A stretch of DNA of 64,000 bases from Olleya sp. YS (lineage in GTDB: Bacteria; Bacteroidota; Bacteroidia; Flavobacteriales; Flavobacteriaceae), in assembly GCF_029760915.1 (NCBI RefSeq), contig NZ_CP121685.1, positions 904,001 to 968,000 on the forward strand. Direction: 5' to 3'. Each line of letters begins with the position of its first letter. Within the stretch, counting starts at the first letter, position 1. The position numbers and the translations under genes were made by a program. Of the stretch, positions 34,108-45,200 are shown piece after piece. The notes under the pieces are model-generated. The model was not told the origin of the DNA and made no database searches. It worked only from the letters and a program-made list of their open reading frames with translations.

Positions 34108-34451
34108 CTAAAACTTGTCCAGAATGTGGCGATAAAATAGTAGGTAGAATTGATAAAAAATTCTGTAGCGATGGATGCAGAAATGCCTACAACAATAAAG
34201 TAAATAAAGATGGTAAAAACCTTATCCGTAACATTAATAACCGCTTACGTAAAAATTGGCGCATCTTAGAAAGTTTAAATCCTGACCAAAAAACAAAAAC
34301 CACTAAAACAAAATTAGAAGCCAAAGGGTTCGATTTTAATTATTTTACTAGTATTTACACCACCAAAGCTGGTACAGTGTATTACTTTGTTTACGACCAA
34401 GGATATTTACCTTTAGACAACGATTTTTATGCACTTGTAAAACGCCAATAA
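34104..34451 (+). CDS. Small zinc-ribbon protein
   Basis: A 115-residue protein with a short zinc-finger-like N-terminus: C-P-E-C-G-D ... FCSDGCRNAYNN (two CxxC/CxxxC pairs). The remainder is a conserved alpha/beta domain. The ATG at 34104 overlaps the GNAT stop (ATGA). No specific function is known; such proteins occur widely in Flavobacteriaceae. Confidence 0.75.
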   Translation: MTKTCPECGDKIVGRIDKKFCSDGCRNAYNNKVNKDGKNLIRNINNRLRKNWRILESLNPDQKTKTTKTKLEAKGFDFNYFTSIYTTKAGTVYYFVYDQGYLPLDNDFYALVKRQ

Positions 34452-34455
34452 TGTT

Positions 34456-35553
34456 ATGAAATACTTATACCTAATACTTATACTATTCTGCTTAGGTTGT
34501 AACAATACAACAGAGACGACCAAAGTTTCCAAAACGGTTGAGGATAACGTTACTCCTATTCCGCTTGACGGAAAAAAAGCTAACTATTTGTATCATTTTG
34601 CTTTTGACTGTGTGGACCAAGAATATCCCAATAAATTAGGTCAAGTTTTAGGAGATGCTACGTATTTAAAAACACCACAAGAATTGCATCCTGCGTTTTA
34701 TGGGTGTTTTGATTGGCACAGTTCTGTACATGGACATTGGACCTTAGTAAACTTACTAAAAGATTTTCCCAATTTTGAGCATCGTGAAGCCATTTTAGCA
34801 AAGCTAAAATTAACCTTAACTAAAGACAATATTTTAAAGGAAGTTGCATATTTTGACGATGTCTATAACAATACGTTTGAACGTACTTACGGTTGGGCTT
34901 GGTTATTAAAATTAGCCGAAAGTTTAAACGAATGGAATACACCAGAAGGTCAAGAGTTTTCTAAAAATCTTGCTCCTTTAACCCAACTTATTGAGGAAAA
35001 ATGTATTGAGTTTTTTAACAAGTTAAACTATCCAATCCGAGTTGGAGAACATCCAAACACAGCTTTTGGGATGAGTTTTGCTTTAGATTATGCCAAAAAA
35101 TATAGTCCAGAATTAGAGCAGGTCATTATTGAAAAAGCAAAAATGTTTTACTTAAATGATGAAGACTGTCCATTAACTTGGGAACCTGGAGGATTTGACT
35201 TTTTATCACCTTGTTTACAAGAAGCCTCTTTAATGGCTAAAGTACTACCAAAAGAAGACTATACTAAATGGTTAGACCTCTTTTTACCTGACTTTAAAAA
35301 TAATCCATCTAAGTATATTAGTACTGTGGAAGTCGTCGATAAATCGGACGGAAAAATGGCGCATTTAGATGGTTTAAATTTTAGTCGTGCGTGGTGTTTG
35401 TTTGAAATAGGATACATTTTAAATAATCAAAACATGATAGCTTTAGCTAATACACATTTTGAAGCTAGTTATAGTAAAATGGATACTGGAGAATATGCAG
35501 GAGCACATTGGTTAGCGTCTTTTGCGTTGTATGCGTTAAAAGCTGAAGAATAA
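34456..35553 (+). CDS. DUF2891 family lipoprotein
   Basis: A 365-residue protein with a lipoprotein signal (LILFCLGCNN). It matches DUF2891, with HPAFYGCFDWHSSVHGHW, TYGWAWLLKLAE, RVGEHPNTAFGM and the C-terminal GAHWLASFALYAL. The helical-barrel-like pattern with conserved His and Trp residues resembles (alpha/alpha) glycosidase-type folds. Its activity is unknown. Confidence 0.85.
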   Translation: MKYLYLILILFCLGCNNTTETTKVSKTVEDNVTPIPLDGKKANYLYHFAFDCVDQEYPNKLGQVLGDATYLKTPQELHPAFYGCFDWHSSVHGHWTLVNLLKDFPNFEHREAILAKLKLTLTKDNILKEVAYFDDVYNNTFERTYGWAWLLKLAESLNEWNTPEGQEFSKNLAPLTQLIEEKCIEFFNKLNYPIRVGEHPNTAFGMSFALDYAKKYSPELEQVIIEKAKMFYLNDEDCPLTWEPGGFDFLSPCLQEASLMAKVLPKEDYTKWLDLFLPDFKNNPSKYISTVEVVDKSDGKMAHLDGLNFSRAWCLFEIGYILNNQNMIALANTHFEASYSKMDTGEYAGAHWLASFALYALKAEE

Positions 35554-35619
35554 TAATTGTAACAAGTCTTATGGTTTTAATACTTATTAGTATCAACCTA
35601 TTTAATTAACCTTTACATA

Positions 35620-36312
35620 ATGACCAAACCAATTATAATTGCACTTATTGTTTTAACCATAGTAGTGTTTGCTTTTTTGATCTATTTTTTTAGTCCCAAA
35701 ACCATCATTTTAAGACGTTTAAAACAATTACCTTACAGTAGAATTGGTAGTCTGCAAAATAACAAATTTTCAAAAATTGAAGGGACTGCTCTAAATATTG
35801 AAAACCCTTTAATAGCGCCTTTAAGTCAACGCAAGTGTGTGTTTTATAAAATGAAAATTCAAAAAAAAGTGAGTACTGGAAAAAGCTCGCATTGGAAAAC
35901 TATTGTTAATGAGGAAGTGATTCAGGATTTTTTTGTAGAGCAAACTGGTGAACGTGTTATAGTTTTTCCAACTAAATCTCCAAAAAACTATTACGATTAT
36001 TTAGTAACTGATGGTAAAACTAGCTCTGGAACGTTTAAAGACCCAACTCCAGAATTTAAAAAATTATTAAACCATTATAATATTGAAACCGAAGGGTTAT
36101 TTGGGTTTAACAAACAACTACGTTACACCGAAGCAATAGTAGAAGTTGGAGAACGCATTACCATAGCTGGCTACGTTAAATGGATGAAATTAGAAAACCC
36201 TGTTGCAGATTATAGCTACTCTAGTATAGCATCAATTACCGCTAGAGGAAAACATAAAATATTAATTACAGACCATCCAGATGCTTTAAGACCAAAACAT
36301 GGACGTGTCTAG
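35620..36312 (+). CDS. Membrane protein with GIDE-type domain
   Basis: A 230-residue protein with one N-terminal transmembrane helix (~5-25). Residues ~45-215 match the GIDE domain, the intermembrane-space domain of eukaryotic MUL1/MAPL E3 ligases: EGTALNIENPLIAPLSQRKCVFYKM and EAIVEVGERITIAGYV. No RING finger follows, so it is not a ubiquitin ligase. Prokaryotic GIDE proteins are of unknown function. Its stop abuts the convergent CBS gene. Confidence 0.75.
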   Translation: MTKPIIIALIVLTIVVFAFLIYFFSPKTIILRRLKQLPYSRIGSLQNNKFSKIEGTALNIENPLIAPLSQRKCVFYKMKIQKKVSTGKSSHWKTIVNEEVIQDFFVEQTGERVIVFPTKSPKNYYDYLVTDGKTSSGTFKDPTPEFKKLLNHYNIETEGLFGFNKQLRYTEAIVEVGERITIAGYVKWMKLENPVADYSYSSIASITARGKHKILITDHPDALRPKHGRV

Positions 36313-36780
36313 TTACTTCCAATTCTGACTTTTTAAATCTATTGTTGCTTTTAAAATATCTTTCTGACTGATTTGACCCACTAATTTTCCATCTTCTACT
36401 ATAGGAAAACGTCTACGCTTAGACTCTAAAAATTTATTTGCTGCGTCAAAAATATTTAAGTTGCCATCAATGGTTTCTACATTTTTTACCATGTGTCGTT
36501 CAACACTATTATTTTGTGCTGGCGAGTTATAATATCTACTCTCACTGATTTGTTTAATACAATCCCCTTCAGATATAATTCCAATTAGCTCATTTTTATC
36601 ATTAACTACTGGTCCACCAGAAATTTTCTTTTTTATCAAGGTGTCAATAACTTCTTCTACACTTTGTGATGCTTTAAAAGTTATTAAATCTCTAGTCATA
36701 TAATCACTAACCTTTAACGATTGATTATGTACTACCTGCTGTTGTCCTTTACGTGGACCTTCAAAACTTTTAATTCCCAT
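36313..36780 (-). CDS. CBS-domain-pair protein
   Basis: This 155-residue cytosolic protein has two CBS domains (~25-80 and ~92-150): YMTRDLITFKASQSVEE, ISGGPVVND and KRRRFPIVEDGKLVGQIS. CBS pairs bind adenine nucleotides and act as energy or ion sensors. It has no output domain. It converges with the GIDE gene with no gap. Confidence 0.9.
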   Translation of the reverse strand: MGIKSFEGPRKGQQQVVHNQSLKVSDYMTRDLITFKASQSVEEVIDTLIKKKISGGPVVNDKNELIGIISEGDCIKQISESRYYNSPAQNNSVERHMVKNVETIDGNLNIFDAANKFLESKRRRFPIVEDGKLVGQISQKDILKATIDLKSQNWK

Positions 36781-36890
36781 TGCTATTAATTTTAGTGTAC
36801 TTAAAGTTACTGATTTTTAATTAGTTATCCTAAATCATTAGTGCAAGTAATAATTTACTACATTTATATCAATCAATAAACCATCCTGAC

Positions 36891-39191
36891 ATGTTAAAAA
36901 AAGCAATTGCTATCCTTACGCTGTGTCTTTCTATATACTTAAGTTTTAATGCTTTATTACCTAACAAAATTTCAGATTTAGAGACGCCTTTAGAGCAATT
37001 TTCCACAGATCGTGCTTTACTACAACTTGCTGAAATTTCAAAAAAACCACATTATACTGGTAGCGAAGAAAACACAAGGGTTAGACATTATATCATTTCA
37101 GAATTAGAAAAACTTGGGCTTAAAACACAAATTCAGGAAGGATATACTATTAGTAAATGGGGAAATATAGCTAAACCTATTAATATTTTGGCTAGAATTA
37201 AAGGGACTGCAAACACCAAAGCATTAATGCTTTTAACGCATTATGATAGTAATCCGCATAGCGCAATTGGTGCAAGTGATGCAGGTTCTGGAGTGGTTAC
37301 TATTTTGGAAGGATTACGTGCTTTTCTAGCAGCTGGTCATCCACCAAAAAACGACATTATTATTGGTATTACAGATGCTGAAGAATTAGGATTAAATGGT
37401 GCGGATCTATTTGTCAATAAACACGAATGGTCAAAAGATGTAGGATTGGTCTTAAATTTTGAAGCACGAGGTAGTGGTGGACCAAGTTATATGCTTATTG
37501 AAACAAATGGTGGTAATGCTAATTTAATGAAAGAGTTTGTGGCTGCTAATCCGCAATTTCCAGTTGCTAATTCGTTAGCTTATAGTATCTATAAAATGCT
37601 TCCAAATGATACTGATTTAACGGTCTTTAGACGCGATGGAGATATTGAAGGCTTCAATTTTGCATTTATAGATGACCATTTTGATTACCATACTGTGATG
37701 GATAATTATGCTCGACTAGACAGAAATACTTTAGAGCATCAAGGCAGTTATATTATGCCATTATTACATCATTTTAGTCAAGCTAATTTAGCTAATATTA
37801 AAAGTACAGAAGATTATATTTATTTTAATATTCCGATTTTTAAAACTGTTATTTATCCTTTTGGTTGGGTACTTCCTATGCTACTAATTGCCATATTTAT
37901 ATTTATTGGATTACTTGTTTATGGATTTAGAAATAAAATCTTAAACTTTAAAGCTATTGGTAACGGGTTTGTAGCTTTTATTTTTAGCTTATTAAGTTGC
38001 GGACTATTAGGCTTTTTTGGATGGGAATTTTTAAACATTTTGTATCCAAAATATGGTGAGATGCTTCATGGATTTACCTATAATGGTCATACTTATATTT
38101 GGTTATTTGCATTACTAAGTTTAGGTCTTAGTTTTTTATTATACAGTAAAGTATATAAAGCAAATAATACTGCTAGTTTACTGGTGGCTCCTCTAACCTT
38201 TTGGTTAATTATTTGTACAGTAATTGCTTTACAATTAAAAGGCGCTAGCTTTTTTATTATACCTGTTTATTTCGGGCTTATTGCATTATTTGTCTTGCTA
38301 AGACAGAAGCAACCTAACTTAATTTTAATGGCTGTTTTATGCATTCCTGCGTTATTTATTTTGTCACCTTTAGTCAAAATGTTTCCTGTTGGATTGGGAC
38401 TAAAATTACTAGTTGTAAGTACTGTTTTTGTGGTGTTGATTTTTGGATTATGTTTACCTGTCTTAGGGTTTTTAAAACATAAAAGACGCTGGAGTTATTT
38501 GTTTTTTTTCTTAGGAATTATTGCCTTTTTTATAGCACATTTACATTCTGATTTTAAACCAGACACACCAAAACCTAACAGTTTAGTCTATACTTTAAAC
38601 GCAGATAAAAACTCAGCGCTTTGGGCAACCTACGATAATGTATTAGATACTTACACTAAAAACTTTCTAGGAGAATCGCCAAGCGAAGCTTCAGCATTAA
38701 ACAAAAATACTTTTGGTAGTAAATATGCTTCAGGATTTACTTATGCTTCTAATGCACCTATAAAGGATATTCCATTACCAAAAATTGAAATTTCTAATGA
38801 CACTATTATTGGAGAGACCAGACATTTTAATATTTGTGTGATACCTCAACGTGAGGTACAACGCATAGAAGTGTTTTCGGACTCGACAAACCACTTCAAA
38901 TCATTTAAAATTAATGGTGTTGACGCCTACCGTAAAAAAGGAGACAGTCTCGTGTTTGTAAATCGTTGGAAAAACAGATTATTTAGTTTTTTTGTTAGTA
39001 AAAACGACCTGTTAGACCTTCAAATTAGTGTACCAAAAAACCAAAAAACAAGTCTACAACTATTTGAAGCTTCGTTTGATTTACTAGACAATAAACTGTT
39101 TAGCATTCCTCCTAGAGAAAGACATATGATACCTAAACCGTTTGTTTTAAATGATGCAGTTTTGGTTAATAAAACTATTATTATTGAATAA
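36891..39191 (+). CDS. M28-family peptidase with multiple membrane segments
   Basis: This is a 766-residue protein. An N-terminal anchor helix (~1-23) precedes the M28 zinc-peptidase domain (~50-310) with ligand motifs LLTHYDSNPHS, ASDAGSG, GITDAEELGL and DHFDYHTVMDN. About eight hydrophobic segments (~325-550) follow, then a soluble C-terminal domain. The arrangement resembles the Fxna/ERMP1-like and bacterial YfbL-type aminopeptidases. It has its own upstream region and stands alone. Substrates are unknown. Confidence 0.88.
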   Translation: MLKKAIAILTLCLSIYLSFNALLPNKISDLETPLEQFSTDRALLQLAEISKKPHYTGSEENTRVRHYIISELEKLGLKTQIQEGYTISKWGNIAKPINILARIKGTANTKALMLLTHYDSNPHSAIGASDAGSGVVTILEGLRAFLAAGHPPKNDIIIGITDAEELGLNGADLFVNKHEWSKDVGLVLNFEARGSGGPSYMLIETNGGNANLMKEFVAANPQFPVANSLAYSIYKMLPNDTDLTVFRRDGDIEGFNFAFIDDHFDYHTVMDNYARLDRNTLEHQGSYIMPLLHHFSQANLANIKSTEDYIYFNIPIFKTVIYPFGWVLPMLLIAIFIFIGLLVYGFRNKILNFKAIGNGFVAFIFSLLSCGLLGFFGWEFLNILYPKYGEMLHGFTYNGHTYIWLFALLSLGLSFLLYSKVYKANNTASLLVAPLTFWLIICTVIALQLKGASFFIIPVYFGLIALFVLLRQKQPNLILMAVLCIPALFILSPLVKMFPVGLGLKLLVVSTVFVVLIFGLCLPVLGFLKHKRRWSYLFFFLGIIAFFIAHLHSDFKPDTPKPNSLVYTLNADKNSALWATYDNVLDTYTKNFLGESPSEASALNKNTFGSKYASGFTYASNAPIKDIPLPKIEISNDTIIGETRHFNICVIPQREVQRIEVFSDSTNHFKSFKINGVDAYRKKGDSLVFVNRWKNRLFSFFVSKNDLLDLQISVPKNQKTSLQLFEASFDLLDNKLFSIPPRERHMIPKPFVLNDAVLVNKTIIIE

Positions 39192-39271
39192 TATATAAAC
39201 TATTAATTAGTACTATTTTAAGACTTTAAGTCAATAATTTTTATAGTTTTGGCGCAATTAAAATTATAAAA

Positions 39272-39970
39272 ATGAAAAATCTACTTTACTTAATTATTTT
39301 TTGTTTCAGCTTTAGTAGTGTTGCACAAAATAATGATGCTTTGATTAAACATTACGAAGCATTTTACAAACAAATGAAAGCCCAAGGAGATATCCAAGGA
39401 GTTATTAATGCATTAACGCATCTTAATGTGTTAAAACCATCTCAAGCAAGAAAAGACACCTTAGCGTATGTGTATTTAAATGATGGTAAGTACACCCAAG
39501 CTTTAAATACTATTGGTATAGATTATAAAGCAACAGATTCTGATTTAGCTTTAGAAGTTAAAGCAGTTGCATTAAAGTCTCTTGGAGAATTAGAACGCTC
39601 TTTACCATTTTTTGAAGCAATTTTTAATACCTCTAAAAATGCTCAAGTTGCCTATGAGTTGGCAGAGATTAATTTAAATTTAAATAAATTAACAGAAGCA
39701 AAGAAGTATATTGATTTAGGGATGGCTCAAGTTAAAGATACACAAGGTAAAAGCTTTTATGAAACGCAACAACCTTATACAGTGCCTCTAAAAGCTGCTT
39801 TTTACTATTTAGATGCTTTAGTTAAATTTAATGAGAATAAAGAGACTAATAAAGCAGCTGCAATTGTATTATTAGATAAAGCTTTAGCTTTAGAACCACA
39901 ATTTAATATGGCGTTAATTGCTAAAAACGCATTGTCACCAAAAGCAACATCAACAGAAACAAAAAACTAA
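39272..39970 (+). CDS. Exported TPR-type repeat protein
   Basis: A 232-residue protein with a signal peptide (ending SVAQNN). The mature part consists of degenerate TPR helices (QGDIQGVINALTHLNVL, VAYELAEINLNLNKLTEAKKYID, AAIVLLDKALALEPQFNMAL). It probably acts as a periplasmic scaffold. It ends before a bidirectional terminator shared with the convergent M13 gene. Confidence 0.78.
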   Translation: MKNLLYLIIFCFSFSSVAQNNDALIKHYEAFYKQMKAQGDIQGVINALTHLNVLKPSQARKDTLAYVYLNDGKYTQALNTIGIDYKATDSDLALEVKAVALKSLGELERSLPFFEAIFNTSKNAQVAYELAEINLNLNKLTEAKKYIDLGMAQVKDTQGKSFYETQQPYTVPLKAAFYYLDALVKFNENKETNKAAAIVLLDKALALEPQFNMALIAKNALSPKATSTETKN

Positions 39971-39987
39971 GACGTATTATTATATTA

Positions 39988-40022
39988 TAAAAAAAGCCTT
40001 CCAGAATATGGAAGGCTTTTTT
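39988..40022. terminator. Bidirectional terminator between TPR and M13 genes
   Basis: AAAAAAGCCTTCCA pairs with TGGAAGGCTTTTTT over GAATA. It serves convergent genes. Confidence 0.9.
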
Positions 40023-40038
40023 ATTTACTATTTGGTAA

Positions 40039-42135
40039 TTACCAAATTCTAACTCTATCTTCTGGAGCAATATACATTTTGTCTCCTTCTTTAATATCAA
40101 ACGCTTCGTAGAACGCATCAATATTTAATAAAGGTTGTACCGCTCTTGTCATTCCTGGAGAATGTGGATCCGTTTTAATTCTAGTTTTTAAAGCATCATC
40201 ACGCATTTTTGTTCTCCATACCGTTGCCCAACTCATAAAAAAGCGTTGCTCTGGTGTAAAACCATCAATATTTTCTGGTCTACCGTTTTCTTCAAAGCTT
40301 AATTGCAACGCATCATAAGCTGCTAAAACACCTCCTAAATCTCCAATGTTTTCTCCTAAGGTAAATTTACCATTGATATTAGTTTCTGGTAAAACTTCAA
40401 TTGCAGAATATTGGTCAGCTAACGCAGCACCTAAAGCTTCAAATTGTTTTAAATCTTCGTCTGTCCACCAGTTGTTTAAGTTACCATCTTTGTCATATCG
40501 TGCACCAGAATCGTCAAAACTGTGAGAAATCTCATGTCCAATAACAGCTCCTATTCCTCCATAATTTACAGCATCATCTGCATTAAAATTATAGAATGGT
40601 GGTTGTAAAATAGCTGCTGGGAAAACAATTTCGTTATAAGCTGGGTTAAAGTAAGCATTCACAATTTGTGGAGCCATGTACCATTCTGACTTGTCTACTG
40701 GTTTTCCTAACTTATCAATATCGTCTTTAAAATTCCATGCTTGAGCATTTAAAGCATTTTGTAAATAAGACCCTCCATCTTCAACACTAGCTATTTCTAA
40801 TTCGGAATAATCTTTCCACTTATCTGGATAAGCTATTTTTACTTTGGTCGCTCTTAATTTTTCAATAGCTTTTTGTTTAGTTTCTGGACTCATCCAATCC
40901 AGTTTATTAATTCTGTTTTCGAAAGCTAAAATGACATTTTTAATCATTTTTTCAGCTTTTATCTTAGCTTCTGGTGGAAACTTTTTATCTACATATAATT
41001 TACCTAACGCTTCACCAATGGTTCTATTTAAAGATCCTAAAGCACGCTCGTCTCTTGGACGTTGTGCTTTAGCCCCATTAAGTTCTTTACCGTAAAACTC
41101 CCAGTTTGCAGTTTCGATATCTGTGCTTAAATACCTTGCAGCGCCATTAAAAGTATTCCATTTTAAATACGCTTTCCAATCATCTACATTTCCATCTGCT
41201 AAAACGTCTTGTAATCTTTTGAAGTAACCTAAATCACCAATTATTACAGTATCTAGTTTTTTGACACCAATCCCAGATAAGTAGTTTCTCCAATTAATAG
41301 CTGGCACCATTTTTTGAACATCTTCAATGGATCTAGGATTGTAACGTTTACGTGCGTCACGACGGTCTACTTTGTCCATTTTCGCCTCTTCTAATCTAGT
41401 TTCGAACGCTAAAATTTGTTCTGCTTGTGCTTTAGCTTCTGCTTCACTATCACCCAAACGCTGAAGCATTGATGTAATGAAAGCTACATATTTTGCTCTT
41501 TTTTCTTTAGAATCTGCATCATCTTTTACATAGTAATCTCTGTCAGGTAAACCTGTACTTCCACCTCCTAAGTAAGCAACATTACGGTTACTGTCCTTCG
41601 GGTCTGCTCCAACTCCAAAACCATATAAACCTCCACCACCTTTTGGCTCCATTTCTATCATATAAGCTTGTAAGTCGTCTAAGTTTTCTATTGCTTCTAT
41701 TTTTGCTAGATACGGTTTAACAGGGTCTATACCTAATTTATTACGTCCAACAGTGTCCATAATAGTTTGGTAATAGTGGACCGCTTTTTCTTGATCAGAA
41801 CCTGGAAGTACTTGAATGTTTTCAAGATCTTTATTGTCTGACATGGCAGCTTTTAAAATTCCTAAAGCATCTGCATCAGTTTTTTTACGTAATTCTTGGA
41901 AACTTCCCCAAGTGGACTGGTCATCTGGAATCTCGTTAGTATCTATCCATTTACCATTGACATATCTAAAGAAATCGTCTTTTGGCTCAGTAGTTTTATC
42001 CATATAATCAAGATTGATTCCTGGAACTACTTCTAATTGTGCAGTTGATTTGGCTGGCTTGTCATCTTTACATCCAAGAATAGTCAAGCATCCAACTATA
42101 CCAATTACAGTTGTTTTTTTTAAGTTGAGTTTCAT
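40039..42135 (-). CDS. M13-family zinc endopeptidase (neprilysin-like) lipoprotein
   Basis: A 698-residue lipoprotein (signal ending LGCKDDK). The C-terminal third has the zinc motif HEISH in GHEISHSFDDSGARYD, then GENIGDLGG with the third ligand, and a closing CxxxW-free IAPEDRVRIW tail as in bacterial PepO-type enzymes. The N-terminal two thirds form the helical cap. M13 enzymes cleave short peptides in the periplasm or outside the cell. It is monocistronic. Confidence 0.95.
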   Translation of the reverse strand: MKLNLKKTTVIGIVGCLTILGCKDDKPAKSTAQLEVVPGINLDYMDKTTEPKDDFFRYVNGKWIDTNEIPDDQSTWGSFQELRKKTDADALGILKAAMSDNKDLENIQVLPGSDQEKAVHYYQTIMDTVGRNKLGIDPVKPYLAKIEAIENLDDLQAYMIEMEPKGGGGLYGFGVGADPKDSNRNVAYLGGGSTGLPDRDYYVKDDADSKEKRAKYVAFITSMLQRLGDSEAEAKAQAEQILAFETRLEEAKMDKVDRRDARKRYNPRSIEDVQKMVPAINWRNYLSGIGVKKLDTVIIGDLGYFKRLQDVLADGNVDDWKAYLKWNTFNGAARYLSTDIETANWEFYGKELNGAKAQRPRDERALGSLNRTIGEALGKLYVDKKFPPEAKIKAEKMIKNVILAFENRINKLDWMSPETKQKAIEKLRATKVKIAYPDKWKDYSELEIASVEDGGSYLQNALNAQAWNFKDDIDKLGKPVDKSEWYMAPQIVNAYFNPAYNEIVFPAAILQPPFYNFNADDAVNYGGIGAVIGHEISHSFDDSGARYDKDGNLNNWWTDEDLKQFEALGAALADQYSAIEVLPETNINGKFTLGENIGDLGGVLAAYDALQLSFEENGRPENIDGFTPEQRFFMSWATVWRTKMRDDALKTRIKTDPHSPGMTRAVQPLLNIDAFYEAFDIKEGDKMYIAPEDRVRIW

Positions 42136-42180
42136 ATTAAAAGTGTTTATATAAGCTAGTTAATAATGGTTCAAGATATA

Positions 42181-42219
42181 AAAAAAGCGCCTTTCAAGTG
42201 ATGAAGAGGCGCTTTTTTT
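42181..42219 (-). terminator. Terminator of the T9SS cargo gene
   Basis: AAAAAAGCGCCT pairs with AGGCGCTTTTTT. It lies 17 nt after the stop of the minus-strand T9SS gene. Confidence 0.88.
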
Positions 42220-42235
42220 AAGTTTAAATTAACTA

Positions 42236-45200
42236 TTATTTAACAATTAACTTTTTAGCTATTTTATTGCTACTAGATTCTAAATTTAGAAAGTAAACTC
42301 CTGTAGAATAATTACTTAGGTCTAATTGATAAATTGTATTAGTTGTTTTTACATCTAATTGCGTGTAGATTATTTTTCCTGTAATGTCATAAACACTTAA
42401 GTTGAATGTTTGATTTCTGTTAGTCTTGATGTTAAATACGCCTTTAGACGGATTAGGATACACTGAGAAACTGTTGGTGTTAAAATCTTCAACACTCAAC
42501 ACTGGGTTGCTAGCAACTACTAGGTTATCTACAATAACACCTTCCTCTACTACAGATTGATCTGAATGAAAAACAAATCTAAACATGATACTTGTTTCTG
42601 AATTTAATGGAGTTAAATCATAACTATACTCTGTTAAATTAGCATACTGTGGATCTTTTCCTGTCCACTGTGCTCCAGGACAATTATAACAGGTGTTGTT
42701 TTCTCCTTGGGTTGTGTCACTATTATACCAATTAGCATCTGTTGTAGATCCTAATATACTCCAAGATACACCTTGATCTATTGAGTATTCCATGTAAACA
42801 ATATCCCAATCTTGTTCAAGCTCAAATGCCATATCAAATTTTAGCTCTGGATTTGCTAAAGTAGATAAATCAAAACATTGAGAAATTAGATAACTTTTTG
42901 TGTTATTGGCATGGTCTCCAGCAAGATTAGTCCCATAAACTTGATTTGACAAGTTGTTATTAGGGTTATTTAAAACTGCTCCTGTTGGAATACCTCTTTG
43001 CCAGTATTGCGATGACGCACTTTCGTCAAGTACCAACAATTCTTCTTGAGGTGTTTCAAAGGTATTAACTACATCTTCAGTACCACTTTCGTTTGCATAT
43101 ATTGTTTTTGGTTCTGAGCTATTATTAAAACTATAAGCATCATTGGCAATCGTAGAACTAACTTCAAAAGTATGTTGTCCCTTAGGCAATGAAAATTGAG
43201 GTAAAGTAACCGTTGTAATAGCTTCAGATACCAAGTTACCAGTCCAAGTAAAAGTGTTTGGCACACCATCTATTAGATAAGTGAAGTCTACTGAAGTAAT
43301 GGTATTGACTCCATTGTTTTCAATATCTATTAGTGCTGAAATATTCGTGTTGCAATCTATTGCATTACTAATTCCGTTGACTGCAAGTAGTCTAACATCA
43401 GAAGGTTCTAGCTCAGTCGGAATCTCTGATTGCCATATACCTCTTCCATACGTTGCAGCAGTAATTTTATCATCAAATAAATTAATTTCTACATCTCTAA
43501 CCGATACGTTTGGTAATCCGTTATTAAATAATTCCCAAGTAAGGGTATCATCATCATATCTATATACTCCTAGACTAGTTCCTAAATATAAAGGGTTTTT
43601 AGAGTGTAGTGCTTGATGCTTAATGCTATTTTTAGTTACACTTGGTAAACCACTTGAAATGTTAGTAAAAGTAATTCCACCATCTACAGATTTGTAAACA
43701 CTTCCACTCAATCCAGCTGTAGTCACATAAATTATATTATTATTAGTATTATTTACTTCTATAGAAGTTATATTAGAGCCATTTCCATTAGAATAAGTAA
43801 ACGATTCAGTGATTGTAAAAGACGTTCCGCCATTAGTACTTTTTCTTAAATTAGAATTTGTAGCAACATAAATATTATTAGGATTGATTTCATCAATTTC
43901 TAGAACATCAATATTAGTCCCAAAAGAGGATGATACTGGTGACCAACTATTATTTTGTAGTTTATATAATCTTGAATAACCTGCGTAAAGTTCACTGTTG
44001 CTATTCATGATTAGTGGAGTAATCCAATTACCACTCTCTCCAGAAGGTTGACTAATACTCGCAGAAGAACTAGCACCTGCAGTGCTAGAATAATATAATC
44101 CTCCACCATTTTGAATAAATCCGTAATAGGCATTTGAGTTAGCAGGATCTATTGCAGTATCCATACCATCTGCTCCATAATAATTTTGCCACTGTCCATT
44201 GCTGTAACCGTGTCCACCATTATCTTGTAGACCACCAACCATTTTGTTAGATGTTTGTTTGGATACAGATATACGATAAAATTGGCTAATTTGCATACCT
44301 GCTGTCAAATCTGTAAAGCTGGTTCCTCCATTTGAAGATTTATAAAATCCTCCATCTGTTCCTGCATATAATTCGCCATTAAAAAATCTTAAATAATGAA
44401 TATCTGCATGAGAATAAGACGAAGAAAATGGAGCACTCCAACTATTTAATTTTGTAAATATTGATTGATTTCCACTAACAGTACCCTTCCAAATGTTTAA
44501 TACACCTGTGTATATTTCGTTTTCATTAGTATCTGATACTGCAAAAGCTAGATCATACCATGACTGGGTAGACTCGAAAATATCACCATTATTAGCTAAA
44601 GACGCTACTTGTGTAAATGTTAAACCTGAATTTGTAGATTTAAAAACACCTGCAAATCCATAAGAATTATTAGAAGCTAAAACATAAACTACATTAGGAT
44701 TAGCTGGTGTAACATCAATGACATATCTAGATATTCCGCTTGTAGGTAATCCTGTTCCTGCTAACGTGAAAGATTCTCCACCATTAGTAGATCTGTAAAA
44801 GCGATTACTTGAAACAGCATATAATGTATTAGGATTATTGGGTTTAATTTTTATATCTCTAATGTTTAACCCTACTGTACCATTTGATCCGCCTGAAACG
44901 TTTTGATTAGACCAATTTACACCAGCATTAGAGGTTTTATATACACCATTGTTTGTCGCAACCCATAATATATTTGAGTTAGTAGGATGGATGTAAATAT
45001 CATTCATTGAATCTGGCGAATTATTCGGATTTAGACCAGTCGTATTCCAAGTTACACCACCATCTGTAGACTTCATAACTCCAACACTGTAAGAGTCTCC
45101 AGCATCATCATCACCAGTTGCAATGTATATTGTATTTGAGTTGTTGTTGTCTATTGCTATTCCAGATACACCTATTTGAGGTAAGTTATCTGTAGTGGTT

